NCBI RefSeq assembly: GCF_002022275.1
Contig: NZ_MSDF01000014.1
Location: 764,883-828,882, forward strand
Direction: 5' to 3'
DNA from: Pseudomonas fluorescens
GTDB lineage: Bacteria; Pseudomonadota; Gammaproteobacteria; Pseudomonadales; Pseudomonadaceae
DNA: 64,000 nt
Each line of letters starts with the position of its first letter. The first letter of the stretch is position 1. Positions 1 through 8,771 of the stretch are shown in pieces. Both the position numbers and the translations under genes were made by a program. The notes below the pieces were generated by a model. The model had not been told where the DNA came from. It ran no database searches and saw nothing but the letters and a program-made list of their open reading frames with translations.

Positions 1-596
1 AATTGTTCAAGAAACTCGCCACGGCCCAAAGCCCACGGGCGATGTTTATTACCTGCGCCGATTCACGCATCGTGCCCGAGCTGATCACCCAAAGCTCCCC
101 GGGTGATTTGTTCGTGACCCGTAACGTGGGCAACGTGGTGCCGCCTTACGGCCAGATGAACGGCGGTGTTTCTACCGCCATCGAGTACGCGGTACTTGCG
201 TTGGGTGTGCAGCACATCATCGTGTGCGGGCATTCCGATTGCGGCGCCATGCGCGCGGTACTCAACCCCGCCAGCCTGGAAAAGATGCCGACGGTTCGTG
301 CCTGGCTGCGTCACGCTGAAGTGGCCAAGTCGATGGTTGAAGACAACTGCGACTGCGCCAATGAAGGCGAAAGCATGAAGGTGCTGACCGAAGAAAACGT
401 CATCGCCCAGCTGCAACATTTGCGCACCCACCCTTCTGTGGCTTCGCGCATGGCCAATGGTCATTTGTTTATCCATGGCTGGATCTACAACATCGAGACC
501 AGTGAGATCCGGGCCTACGATGCGGATCAGGCGGCGTTTCGCTCATTGAGCGGCGACGGGCCGATTCCTTCCGCGACGCCTAAAGCGCGCTTCTAA
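1..596 (+). CDS. Beta-class carbonic anhydrase (5' truncated by window edge)
   Basis: Interconverts CO2 and bicarbonate in the cytoplasm. The zinc site is visible: CADSR near the start of the visible part, then CGHSDCG about 60 residues later, giving the Cys-His-Cys ligands and the Asp-Arg dyad of beta-carbonic anhydrases. The reading frame is open to the left edge. The first in-frame TTG (position 3) sits inside conserved family sequence, so the real start lies upstream and roughly 45-50 residues are missing. The gene ends in the usual way and is followed 85 bp later by a SulP transporter on the same strand, a pairing suggesting bicarbonate uptake and hydration. Confidence 0.93.
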   Translation, partial: LFKKLATAQSPRAMFITCADSRIVPELITQSSPGDLFVTRNVGNVVPPYGQMNGGVSTAIEYAVLALGVQHIIVCGHSDCGAMRAVLNPASLEKMPTVRAWLRHAEVAKSMVEDNCDCANEGESMKVLTEENVIAQLQHLRTHPSVASRMANGHLFIHGWIYNIETSEIRAYDADQAAFRSLSGDGPIPSATPKARF

Positions 597-681
597 AACA
601 CTTCCCTGCCGGGTAAAGCGGTGGCTGCCATGGATGCAGCCAGGCTTTGCCGCGCCCGGCGAATGCCTCGGGAGAGCCATT

Positions 682-2229
682 ATGCGTGCTGCTCAATTGA
701 AAGCTGTATTGCCACGGGAGCTGCTCGCCTCTGTGGTTGTGTTTCTGGTCGCCCTGCCCTTGTGCATGGGTATTGCGATCGCGTCCGGCATGCCGCCGGC
801 CAAAGGGCTGATCACCGGGATCATCGGTGGCCTGGTGGTGGGTTGGCTGGCGGGTTCGCCGCTGCAGGTCAGTGGCCCGGCCGCGGGCTTGGCGGTTTTG
901 GTGTTCGAGCTGGTGCGTCAGCACGGCATGATGATGCTGGGCCCGATTCTGTTGCTGGCGGGGTTCCTGCAACTGGTGGCCGGTCGTTTGCGTCTGGGTT
1001 GCTGGTTCCGTGTTACCGCGCCCGCCGTGGTGTACGGCATGCTGGCGGGGATTGGTGTGCTGATTGTGCTATCGCAGGTGCATGTGATGCTCGACGGCGC
1101 GCCCAAGCCTTCAGGGCTGGATAACCTGGCGGGCTTCCCGGCGGCGTTGGTCGAAGCGATTCCGACTCTCGGCGGCGGCCTTGGCTGGCAGGCAGGTTTG
1201 CTGGGTTTGTCGACGATGCTGGTGATGTACCTGTGGGATAAATTCCGCCCGAAAAAATTACGTTTCGTACCGGGCGCCTTGCTCGGTGTGGGCTTGGCGA
1301 CGGTGACCAGCCTGGTGCTGGCGTTGCAGGTCAAGCGCGTGGAAGTCCCGGAGAACCTGGCGGATGCCATCGACTGGTTACGTCCCAGCGACCTGCTGAA
1401 CCTGGCGGATCCGCAGCTATTGATCGCCGCATTCGCTGTGGCGTTTATCGCCAGTGCCGAAACCTTGTTGTCCGCCGCAGCGGTAGACCGCATGCACAAC
1501 GGTCAGCGTTCCGACTTCGACAAGGAATTGTCCGCCCAAGGCGTAGGCAACATGCTCTGCGGTTTGGTCGGTGCCCTGCCGATGACCGGTGTGATCGTGC
1601 GCAGCTCGGCCAATGTGCAGGCTGGCGCCACCACGCGCTTGTCGGCGATGTTCCATGGCGTGTGGTTGCTGGGTTTCGTGTTGTTGCTGTCGAGCGTGCT
1701 GCAAAGCATTCCGGTGGCAAGCCTGGCGGGTGTGCTGGTCTACACCGGGATCAAACTGGTGGACATAAAGGCGTTCAAAGGGCTGGGGCGATACGGCCGG
1801 ATGCCGATGTTCACCTATTCGGCAACGGCGCTGGCGATCGTCTTTACCGACCTGCTCACGGGTGTATTGATCGGCTTCGGCTTAACGTTGGTCACCTTGG
1901 CCCTCAAGGCTTCGCGATTGAAAGTCAGCCTGGTCGACCTGCCTCAGGACGGCGAGATGGAGCTGCGATTGGTCGGCGCCGGGACCTTTCTGAAAGTGCC
2001 GGCACTGACTCAGGTGCTGTCGACGGTGCCTGCGGGAACTACCGTGCATGTGCCCTTGAATAACCTGAGTTACATCGACCATTCCTGCCTGGAATTGCTG
2101 GAGGAATGGGGCCGGGCAAATGCGGCGAAAGGCTCGAAACTGGTGATCGAGGCGCGCGGGCTGAAGCGCCGACTCGAAGGCCGTGAGCGCACGACGACCG
2201 GGTTGGGGTCAGCAGCTACCGCTGGCTGA
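682..2229 (+). CDS. SulP family inorganic anion transporter (likely bicarbonate)
   Basis: Integral inner-membrane transporter of 515 residues. The N-terminal two thirds are a run of hydrophobic helices of the SulP/SLC26 type, including the family-like stretch with MPPAKGLITGIIGG. The C-terminal part, with an SYIDHSCLELLEEW segment, looks like a STAS domain. I chose the ATG at 682, preceded by GGGAGAG, over the upstream ATG at 634, because the extra residues are poorly hydrophobic and lack a ribosome site. SulP proteins carry sulfate, bicarbonate or other anions; the upstream carbonic anhydrase gene favours bicarbonate. This is inference from context. Confidence 0.88.
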   Translation: MRAAQLKAVLPRELLASVVVFLVALPLCMGIAIASGMPPAKGLITGIIGGLVVGWLAGSPLQVSGPAAGLAVLVFELVRQHGMMMLGPILLLAGFLQLVAGRLRLGCWFRVTAPAVVYGMLAGIGVLIVLSQVHVMLDGAPKPSGLDNLAGFPAALVEAIPTLGGGLGWQAGLLGLSTMLVMYLWDKFRPKKLRFVPGALLGVGLATVTSLVLALQVKRVEVPENLADAIDWLRPSDLLNLADPQLLIAAFAVAFIASAETLLSAAAVDRMHNGQRSDFDKELSAQGVGNMLCGLVGALPMTGVIVRSSANVQAGATTRLSAMFHGVWLLGFVLLLSSVLQSIPVASLAGVLVYTGIKLVDIKAFKGLGRYGRMPMFTYSATALAIVFTDLLTGVLIGFGLTLVTLALKASRLKVSLVDLPQDGEMELRLVGAGTFLKVPALTQVLSTVPAGTTVHVPLNNLSYIDHSCLELLEEWGRANAAKGSKLVIEARGLKRRLEGRERTTTGLGSAATAG

Positions 2230-2245
2230 CGGAACCGAATCAAAA

Positions 2246-2335
2246 TGTGGGAGCGGGCTTGCTCGCGAAGGCGGAGTGTCAGTCACCGAAAATGTTGACT
2301 GAGCCACCGCATTCGCGAGCAAGCCCGCTCCCACA
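2246..2335. repeat. REPIN (inverted REP pair, GCGGGCTTGCTCGCGA type)
   Basis: Two REP units face each other. The left arm begins TGTGGGAGCGGGCTTGCTCG and the right arm is its near-perfect reverse complement, with about 40 bp between. It lies in the convergent gap after the SulP gene. Sister copies at 32512 and 50998 have the same core. Confidence 0.9.
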
Positions 2336-2359
2336 GTTGATCGTTTGCGGCTCGGAAAA

Positions 2360-3007
2360 TCAGGCAGGCTGGTCCAGCGACAACTCAACCCCCAACTGCC
2401 GCGACAAACACGGCCAGCGCTTCCACGCCGCTTCCGTGTCCGGGCTTTTCAGCGTCTCGCGGTACGCCTCAACTGACTCCAGCGCAAAGCTGTCTTCGTT
2501 CAACATTTCGTCCACCGCCAAATGCACCGCTTCATCCAGCTGGTTGGCAAACTGCTCGCCGATCAGTTGGTGAGCGATCAGGTTGGCCACGGTGGTGTCC
2601 GCCGGAATCAACGGCTGGCCGAAATGCTTGATGTACAGGTCATTCACTTCCTCGACCAGGCGATGGGCCAGGTAGGCTTCGTCCAGCAAACCGTTGAGCC
2701 CTTCATGGCCCGCCAGAATGGCCGGCGGTTGCAGAAAGAAATGCTCGGCAATTTTCAGTACCGGTTTGATCTGGCTTTCGATCCCGGCTTCGCGGGCGAC
2801 GTCATTGGCGGCGTCCAGCAGGTCCGGCACTTGATCGATGTAGGCCGTGACAAAGCGGGTCATTACTTGGGTGCGATCACCGTCAGCCAGGGAGATGGCC
2901 GAATGCAGGTGCGGCAATTGGTTTTCCAGTTGCTGGGCAAGCTGGCCCGTGGTGGCTTCGTGTTGATGGGCACGGGAAATCTGCTCGCGCAATGCGGCGG
3001 TGTTCAT
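2360..3007 (-). CDS. Conserved Pseudomonas protein of unknown function (PA0104-like)
   Basis: A 215-residue soluble protein, mostly helical by composition, with no signal peptide or membrane segment and no catalytic motif I can name. Its position between the SulP gene and coxB matches PA0104 of P. aeruginosa. I start it at the ATG at 3007 (MNTAALREQI); the upstream in-frame extension to 3082 is unlike the rest and runs into the divergent regulatory region. It is transcribed away from the cox operon. The regular helical make-up recalls a bundle protein, but that is only an impression. Confidence 0.75.
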   Translation of the reverse strand: MNTAALREQISRAHQHEATTGQLAQQLENQLPHLHSAISLADGDRTQVMTRFVTAYIDQVPDLLDAANDVAREAGIESQIKPVLKIAEHFFLQPPAILAGHEGLNGLLDEAYLAHRLVEEVNDLYIKHFGQPLIPADTTVANLIAHQLIGEQFANQLDEAVHLAVDEMLNEDSFALESVEAYRETLKSPDTEAAWKRWPCLSRQLGVELSLDQPA

Positions 3008-3208
3008 GAAGGCTCCAGTGAAACAGGCGTAGGAAAAGGGAGAGGATAAGGTAGCTCGTTTATACGAGCGCCTAAGACGCATTTGTCATAATTATTTCAT
3101 GGTTATGCGCGCGCGTTATATCGAATTGCCATCGTTCGTCGGATAAACGATTCCGCGCCCGGTTTTATTAGGTCCGCTGGTCTGTTTTGGTTCATTTGCC
3201 CCTACACA

Positions 3209-3236
3209 TTGCGGGGTTGCAGGTGCTGTCTATACT
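3209..3236 (+). promoter_or_regulatory. Candidate cox operon promoter
   Basis: TTGCGG (3209-3214) and TATACT (3231-3236) are separated by 16 bp, and the -10 is preceded by C as in many stationary-phase promoters. Transcription would begin near 3243 and leave a leader of about 130 nt before coxB. The rest of the 3008-3376 gap shows no gene. Sigma-S dependence of this oxidase is known in P. aeruginosa; it is not proven here. Confidence 0.45.
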
Positions 3237-3376
3237 CGGGTTTGTACGCAATTAGCTGATGACGCCCAACTGCATGACGCAGGCAAGGCTTGGCGGTTGT
3301 AAGCAGTATGGAAGCCGCTCCCTTCGCCGCAGGTGCAAACCGGCGGGATAACAAGAAACATAAAGGGGAACCCGCA

Positions 3377-4504
3377 ATGACGCGACATCCACACGTTTGG
3401 ATGGGCCTACTGTTGTGGTCAGTATTCGGCCAGGCGCACGCCGCCTGGACAACGAATATGGCGCCAGGGGCGACTGAAGTCAGTCACGCCGTGTTTGATC
3501 TGCACATGACCATTTTCTGGATTTGTGTGGTGATCGGCATTGTCGTGTTTGGCGCGATGTTCTGGTCGATGATCCTGCACCGCCGGTCCACGGGCCAGGT
3601 CGCAGCCAAATTCCACGAGAGCACGACCGTGGAAATTCTCTGGACCGTGGTGCCCTTGCTGATTCTGGTGGCGATGGCGATTCCGGCGACCAAGACCCTG
3701 ATCAACATCTACGACAGCACTGAGTCGGATATCGATATCCAGGTCACCGGCTATCAGTGGAAGTGGCATTACAAATACCTGGGCCAGGACGTGGAGTTTT
3801 TCAGCAACCTGGCCACGCCCGCCGAGCAGATCCATAACCAGGCCGTCAAAGGCGAGCACTACCTGCTGGAAGTCGACCAGCCGCTGGTGCTGCCGGTGGG
3901 CGCCAAGGTGCGCTTTCTGGTGACCGCCGCCGACGTGATCCACTCCTGGTGGGTGCCGGCGTTCGCGGTCAAGCGCGACGCCATTCCCGGCTTCGTCAAC
4001 GAGGCTTGGACCCGTGTCGAGAAACCCGGCATTTACCGTGGCCAGTGCGCCGAATTGTGCGGCAAGGACCACGGTTTCATGCCGATTGTGGTCGAGGTCA
4101 AATCCAAGGCCGACTACGACACCTGGCTCGGCGAGCGCAAGGAAGAGGCCGCCAAGCTCAAGGAACTGACTTCCAAAGAGTGGACGCTGGAAGAACTGGT
4201 GGCCCGTGGCGACAAGGTTTATCACACCACTTGCGTGGCCTGTCACCAGGCCGAGGGCCAAGGCCTGCCGCCGATGTTCCCGGCACTTAAAGGTTCGCCC
4301 ATTGCCATTGGGCCCAAGGAAGACCACCTGCACCGCGTCTACTTCGGCAAACCCGGCACGGCCATGGCCGCGTTCGGCAAACAGCTGTCGGAAGTCGACA
4401 TCGCCGCCGTCGTCACCTACGAACGCAACGCGTGGGGCAACAACAAAGGCGACATGGTCACGCCCAAAGACGTGCTGGCCCTGAAACAGGCGGAAAGCAA
4501 ATGA
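3377..4504 (+). CDS. coxB: Cytochrome c oxidase subunit II with C-terminal cytochrome c domain
   Basis: Accepts electrons at the CuA centre and passes them to subunit I of the aa3-type oxidase. A signal peptide (residues 1-23) and two membrane helices (about 43-65 and 87-108) precede a periplasmic cupredoxin domain. The CuA ligands are visible: His189 in VIHSWW, then Cys224, Glu226, Cys228, His232 and Met235. A c-type haem domain follows, with Cys286-x-x-Cys289-His290 and a Met around 300 or 330 as axial ligand, so the protein is caa3-like. I chose the ATG at 3377, which has AAAGGGGAA upstream, over an in-frame ATG at 3290 that adds non-homologous residues. First gene of the cox operon. Confidence 0.97.
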   Translation: MTRHPHVWMGLLLWSVFGQAHAAWTTNMAPGATEVSHAVFDLHMTIFWICVVIGIVVFGAMFWSMILHRRSTGQVAAKFHESTTVEILWTVVPLLILVAMAIPATKTLINIYDSTESDIDIQVTGYQWKWHYKYLGQDVEFFSNLATPAEQIHNQAVKGEHYLLEVDQPLVLPVGAKVRFLVTAADVIHSWWVPAFAVKRDAIPGFVNEAWTRVEKPGIYRGQCAELCGKDHGFMPIVVEVKSKADYDTWLGERKEEAAKLKELTSKEWTLEELVARGDKVYHTTCVACHQAEGQGLPPMFPALKGSPIAIGPKEDHLHRVYFGKPGTAMAAFGKQLSEVDIAAVVTYERNAWGNNKGDMVTPKDVLALKQAESK

Positions 4505-4562
4505 CTGCCCTCACTGCGTATGCCCTGAACCACTTCGCCCACTCGCGTGCAGGAGAACGGCC

Positions 4563-6149
4563 ATGAGCACTGTGATCGATGACCATGGTCACGCCGACCA
4601 TGCCCACGGCCCCGCCAAAGGCCTGATGCGCTGGGTGCTGACCACCAACCATAAAGACATCGGCACGATGTACCTGTGGTTCGCCTTCACCATGTTCCTG
4701 CTCGGCGGCTCATTCGCCATGGTGATCCGCGCCGAGTTGTTCCAGCCCGGCCTGCAAATCGTTGAGCCGGCGTTCTTCAACCAGATGACCACCATGCACG
4801 GCCTGATCATGGTGTTCGGCGCGGTGATGCCGGCGTTTGTCGGCCTGGCCAACTGGATGATCCCGCTGATGATCGGCGCGCCGGACATGGCCCTGCCGCG
4901 CATGAACAACTTCAGCTTCTGGCTGCTGCCGGCGGCGTTCCTGCTGTTGGTGTCCACCCTGTTTTCCCCGGGTGGCGGGCCGAATTTCGGCTGGACCTTC
5001 TACGCCCCGCTCTCCACCACCTACGCGCCGGAAAGTGTGACGTTTTTCATCTTTGCCATCCACCTGATGGGCATCAGTTCGATCATGGGCGCGATCAACG
5101 TGGTCGCCACCATCCTCAACCTGCGCGCACCCGGCATGACCCTGATGAAAATGCCGCTGTTCGTGTGGACCTGGCTGATCACCGCCTTCCTGTTGATCGC
5201 GGTGATGCCAGTGCTGGCGGGCTGCGTGACCATGATGCTGATGGACATCCACTTCGGCACCAGCTTCTTCAGTGCCGCTGGCGGCGGTGACCCGGTGTTG
5301 TTCCAGCATGTGTTCTGGTTCTTCGGCCACCCCGAGGTGTACATCATGATCCTGCCGGCCTTTGGTGCCGTCAGCTCGATCATCCCGACCTTCTCGCGCA
5401 AACCGCTGTTCGGCTACACCTCGATGGTTTATGCCACGGCGAGCATCGCGTTCCTGTCGTTCATCGTGTGGGCGCACCACATGTTTGTGGTCGGTATTCC
5501 GTTGGTGGGCGAGTTGTTCTTCATGTACGCCACGCTGCTGATCGCCGTGCCCACGGGGGTGAAGGTGTTCAACTGGGTCAGCACCATGTGGCAGGGCTCG
5601 CTGACCTTCGAGACGCCGATGCTGTTTGCCGTGGCCTTCGTGATTCTGTTCACCATTGGCGGTTTCTCCGGGCTGATGCTGGCGATTGCCCCGGCAGACT
5701 TTCAGTACCACGACACCTACTTTGTGGTGGCGCACTTCCATTACGTACTGGTGCCCGGCGCGATCTTCGGCATCTTCGCCTCGGCGTACTACTGGCTGCC
5801 GAAATGGACCGGCCACATGTACGACGAAACCCTCGGCAAGCTGCACTTCTGGCTGTCTTTCGTGGGCATGAACATGGCGTTCTTCCCGATGCATTTTGTG
5901 GGGCTGGCCGGCATGCCGCGCCGGGTGCCGGACTACAACCTGCAGTTCGCCGATTTCAATATGGTCTCGTCCATTGGCGCGTTCATGTTTGGCGCCACGC
6001 AGATCTTCTTCCTGTTTATCGTGATCAAGTGCATCCGCGGCGGCCCGCCTGCCCCGGCCAAGCCGTGGGATGGGGCTGAAGGTCTGGAGTGGAGCGTTCC
6101 GTCGCCTGCGCCGTATCACACGTTTACTACGCCACCGGAGGTCAAGTGA
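4563..6149 (+). CDS. ctaD: Cytochrome c oxidase subunit I
   Basis: Catalytic haem-copper subunit (528 residues, twelve membrane helices) that reduces O2 and pumps protons. The haem-copper signatures can be read: WFFGHPEVYI with the Cu-B/cross-link His-Tyr pair, WAHHMFVVG with two Cu-B histidines, and HDTYFVVAHFHYVL with the haem a3 and haem a ligands. AGGAGAA lies 8 bp before the ATG. It follows coxB by 58 bp. Also called coxA in Pseudomonas. Confidence 0.98.
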   Translation: MSTVIDDHGHADHAHGPAKGLMRWVLTTNHKDIGTMYLWFAFTMFLLGGSFAMVIRAELFQPGLQIVEPAFFNQMTTMHGLIMVFGAVMPAFVGLANWMIPLMIGAPDMALPRMNNFSFWLLPAAFLLLVSTLFSPGGGPNFGWTFYAPLSTTYAPESVTFFIFAIHLMGISSIMGAINVVATILNLRAPGMTLMKMPLFVWTWLITAFLLIAVMPVLAGCVTMMLMDIHFGTSFFSAAGGGDPVLFQHVFWFFGHPEVYIMILPAFGAVSSIIPTFSRKPLFGYTSMVYATASIAFLSFIVWAHHMFVVGIPLVGELFFMYATLLIAVPTGVKVFNWVSTMWQGSLTFETPMLFAVAFVILFTIGGFSGLMLAIAPADFQYHDTYFVVAHFHYVLVPGAIFGIFASAYYWLPKWTGHMYDETLGKLHFWLSFVGMNMAFFPMHFVGLAGMPRRVPDYNLQFADFNMVSSIGAFMFGATQIFFLFIVIKCIRGGPPAPAKPWDGAEGLEWSVPSPAPYHTFTTPPEVK

Positions 6150-6177
6150 ACAGCTTGGTGCAGGCCACCTCGGTCTC

Positions 6178-6269
6178 CTGTGGGAGCTGGCTTGCCTGCG
6201 ATAGCGGTGTGCCAGGCACTGAATCCACCCACTGTCAGGCCCTCATCGCAGGCAAGCCAGCTCCCACAG
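6178..6269. repeat. REPIN inside the cox operon (GCTGGCTTGCCTGCGAT type)
   Basis: Inverted pair of REP units. The left arm TGTGGGAGCTGGCTTGCCTG is mirrored by the right arm ending CAGCTCCCACA. It fills the short gap between ctaD and ctaG, two genes read on the same strand, so it would be transcribed as a long hairpin inside the operon mRNA. Confidence 0.9.
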
Positions 6270-6293
6270 AAAATCACAAGCGGGGTGATCGCC

Positions 6294-6845
6294 ATGGCTG
6301 ATTCCATCCCCCTCAAACGCCTCGTCACCCGCCTGCTGATCCTGGTCGTCGCCATGTTCGCCTTCGGCTTCGCCCTGGTGCCGATCTACGACGTGATGTG
6401 CAAAGCCTTCGGCATCAACGGCAAAACCGCCGGGCAGTACGAGGGCGAGCAAATGGTCGACCCCACACGTCAGGTGCGCGTGCAGTTCCTGTCGACCAAC
6501 GCCATCGACATGGTCTGGGAGTTTCACTCCAAGGCCGACGAAGTCGTGGTCAATCCCGGTGCCGTCACCGAGATGCTGTTCGTGGCCTACAACCCCACCG
6601 ACAAAGCCATGACCGCCCAGGCCGTGCCGAGTATTTCCCCGGCCGAAGCGGCGATGTATTTCCACAAGACCGAATGCTTTTGCTTCACCCAGCAGGTATT
6701 GCAGCCAGGCCAGCGCATCGAAATGCCGGTGCGCTTTATCGTCGACCGCGACATGCCCAAGGATGTGAAGCATTTGACCCTGGCGTACACGCTGTTTGAT
6801 ATCACTGCGCGTCAACCGCCGGTGGCTGCCAACAGCGGCGGCTAG
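6294..6845 (+). CDS. ctaG: Cytochrome c oxidase assembly protein CtaG (Cox11 type)
   Basis: Copper chaperone that delivers Cu to the CuB site of subunit I. The 183-residue protein has one N-terminal membrane anchor (about residues 9-31), then a periplasmic immunoglobulin-like domain. The Cox11 Cys pair is present in FHKTECFCFTQQ. I chose the ATG at 6294 (MADSIPL), preceded by CGGGGTGATC; the frame extends further upstream only through REP DNA. It follows the intra-operon REPIN and precedes coxC. Confidence 0.96.
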   Translation: MADSIPLKRLVTRLLILVVAMFAFGFALVPIYDVMCKAFGINGKTAGQYEGEQMVDPTRQVRVQFLSTNAIDMVWEFHSKADEVVVNPGAVTEMLFVAYNPTDKAMTAQAVPSISPAEAAMYFHKTECFCFTQQVLQPGQRIEMPVRFIVDRDMPKDVKHLTLAYTLFDITARQPPVAANSGG

Positions 6846-6880
6846 CTACTGTTTGCCCCCTCAATCAGGAGAGCGAATAC

Positions 6881-7768
6881 ATGTCGACTCATGATACGTA
6901 CTACGTACCAGCGCAAAGCAAATGGCCGATAATTGCCACGATTGGCATGCTGGTCACCGTGTACGGGCTGGCCGTGTGGTTCAACGATCTGAAGGCCGCA
7001 CGCCCGGAATCCCACGGCCCGTGGATCTTTTTCGTCGGCGGCCTGCTGCTGGCCTACATGCTGTTCGGCTGGTTCGGCGCGGTTATCAAGGAAAGTCGCG
7101 CCGGTTTGTACAGTTCGCAGATGGACCGCTCGTTCCGCTGGGGCATGAGCTGGTTCATCTTTTCCGAAGTGATGTTCTTCATCGCATTCTTCGGCGCGCT
7201 GTTTTATGTGCGGCACATGTCGGCGCCGTGGCTGGCGGGCGAGGGCTCCAAAGGCATTGCCCACATGTTGTGGCCGAATTTCGAGTTTGCCTGGCCACTG
7301 CTCAATAACCCCGATCCGAAGCTGTATCCGCCACCGGAGGGCACCATCAGCCCGTGGGGCCTGCCGCTGATCAACACGATCCTGCTGGTCAGCTCCAGCG
7401 TGACCATCACCATTGCCCACCATGCCCTGCGCAAGGGCCATCGCGGCGCGCTGAAGATCTGGCTGGCGATTACCGTGCTGCTGGGCTGGGCATTCCTGGG
7501 CTTCCAGGCCGAGGAGTACATCCACGCTTACAAAGAGCTCGGGCTGACGCTGGGCTCCGGTGTGTACGGCGCGACCTTCTTTATGCTCACCGGCTTTCAC
7601 GGCGCTCACGTGACCATCGGCACCATCATTCTGTTCGTGATGCTGATGCGCATCCTGAAAGGGCATTTCAACAACGAGCACCAGTTCGGCTTCGAAGCGG
7701 CCAGTTGGTATTGGCACTTTGTGGACGTGGTGTGGATCGGGCTGTTTTTCTTCGTTTACGTGCTGTGA
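6881..7768 (+). CDS. coxC: Cytochrome c oxidase subunit III
   Basis: Seven-helix subunit III of the aa3 oxidase (295 residues), which stabilises subunit I and its proton uptake path. Family features include the EVMFFIAFFGALF helix, FQAEEY, TGFHGAHVTIG and the C-terminal SWYWHFVDVVWIGLF. AGGAGAG precedes the ATG. It lies 35 bp after ctaG. Also called ctaE. Confidence 0.97.
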   Translation: MSTHDTYYVPAQSKWPIIATIGMLVTVYGLAVWFNDLKAARPESHGPWIFFVGGLLLAYMLFGWFGAVIKESRAGLYSSQMDRSFRWGMSWFIFSEVMFFIAFFGALFYVRHMSAPWLAGEGSKGIAHMLWPNFEFAWPLLNNPDPKLYPPPEGTISPWGLPLINTILLVSSSVTITIAHHALRKGHRGALKIWLAITVLLGWAFLGFQAEEYIHAYKELGLTLGSGVYGATFFMLTGFHGAHVTIGTIILFVMLMRILKGHFNNEHQFGFEAASWYWHFVDVVWIGLFFFVYVL

Positions 7769-7774
7769 GGCGCC

Positions 7775-7978
7775 TTACCAAGGCGCATGAGACACCAGTT
7801 GGCCCGAAAAAAAGCCCCAGGCGATCAAGGCCACGGTGATCACGGCCAACACCACACGCACGGTCAAGGCAGTGACGAGGCGCCTGGAGTTGCCCTCGTC
7901 CTTGACCAGAAAGAACAAGCCACTGAACAGGCTCACAACAGTCGCGATCAGCATCAGGGCAATGGCTGCTTTGAGCAT
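7775..7978 (-). CDS. DUF2909-type twin transmembrane protein, antisense to the cox operon
   Basis: A 67-residue protein that is almost entirely two membrane helices: residues 1-23 and about 40-60, joined by the polar turn KDEGNSRRL. It matches the DUF2909 twin-transmembrane family, found in the cox cluster of pseudomonads (PA0109 position). The start at 7978 (MLKAAIAL) fits the family; the frame extends upstream to 8053 through non-hydrophobic sequence that overlaps the SURF1 start. It ends only 6 bp from the end of coxC and is read toward it. Function unknown; an assembly or stability role for the oxidase is a guess from position. Confidence 0.75.
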   Translation of the reverse strand: MLKAAIALMLIATVVSLFSGLFFLVKDEGNSRRLVTALTVRVVLAVITVALIAWGFFSGQLVSHAPW

Positions 7979-8030
7979 GGTCTGGCTCCAATGGGATGGG
8001 CGGGCAATGAAAACAAGTATAGCCAGCGCC

Positions 8031-8771
8031 ATGAAACGCTTTCGCCCAGGCATCGCACCGACAGTGGTGGTGATGTTGCTCCTGCCGTTAATGATCGGCC
8101 TGGGCCTCTGGCAACTGTCGCGCGGCCATGAAAAACAACGGCTGGTGGACAGTTACGCCGAGCGCCGCGTGGCTGAGCCCATCAGCAGTGCGCAGCTCAA
8201 CGACATGACCGACCCGGCGTTTCGCCGCATTCACCTGCGCGGCCAATTCGACGCCGAACACAGCGTATTGCTCGACAACCGCCTGCGTGACGGCAAGGCC
8301 GGGGTAGAACTGCTGCAACCCTTCCACGACCAGGCCAGCGGCCAATGGCTGTTGCTCAACCGCGGCTGGCTGCCCTGGCCCGACCGGCGCACACCGCCCG
8401 TCTTCACCACACCGGATCAGCCGGTGAACCTCGACGCCTGGGTCTACGTAGCCCCCGGCGAAACCTTCCAGCTGCACGCCGACCCCGCGACCGCGCAATG
8501 GCCGCGCCTGCTCACCGCGCTGCACCCCGCCGCGCTCTGGGCGGAATTGGGCCGCAGTGGTTTCGCCTACGAGCTGCGCGCCGAAGCTGGCCCGGGCACG
8601 TACGACACCACGTGGGCGGTGGTCGCCATGGGCCCGGAAAAACACCTCGGGTATGCCGTGCAGTGGTTCGCCATGTCGCTGGCGCTGCTCGCGCTGTACC
8701 TCTACCTCGGATGGCATAACAAAAAGGAGACGCACCATGGGCGCGGCCACAAATCCACTCAACATGTCTGA
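8031..8771 (+). CDS. SURF1 family oxidase assembly protein
   Basis: Inner-membrane protein of 246 residues that helps insert haem a into subunit I. It has a membrane helix at each end (residues 11-27 and about 213-232) around a periplasmic domain. The family motif GLWQLSRGHEK follows the first helix and GYAVQWFAMSLAL starts the last. I prefer ATG 8031 because it places the positively charged MKRFR directly before the first helix; ATG 8007 is an alternative eight residues longer. It overlaps the next gene by 35 bp. Confidence 0.92.
   Translation: MKRFRPGIAPTVVVMLLLPLMIGLGLWQLSRGHEKQRLVDSYAERRVAEPISSAQLNDMTDPAFRRIHLRGQFDAEHSVLLDNRLRDGKAGVELLQPFHDQASGQWLLLNRGWLPWPDRRTPPVFTTPDQPVNLDAWVYVAPGETFQLHADPATAQWPRLLTALHPAALWAELGRSGFAYELRAEAGPGTYDTTWAVVAMGPEKHLGYAVQWFAMSLALLALYLYLGWHNKKETHHGRGHKSTQHV

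Noticed and set aside
4710..6119. Long open frame antisense to ctaD
   Set aside because: It is a shadow caused by the codon bias of a high-GC gene; its product is His/Gln/Arg-rich and unlike any family, while the plus strand encodes a clear oxidase subunit.
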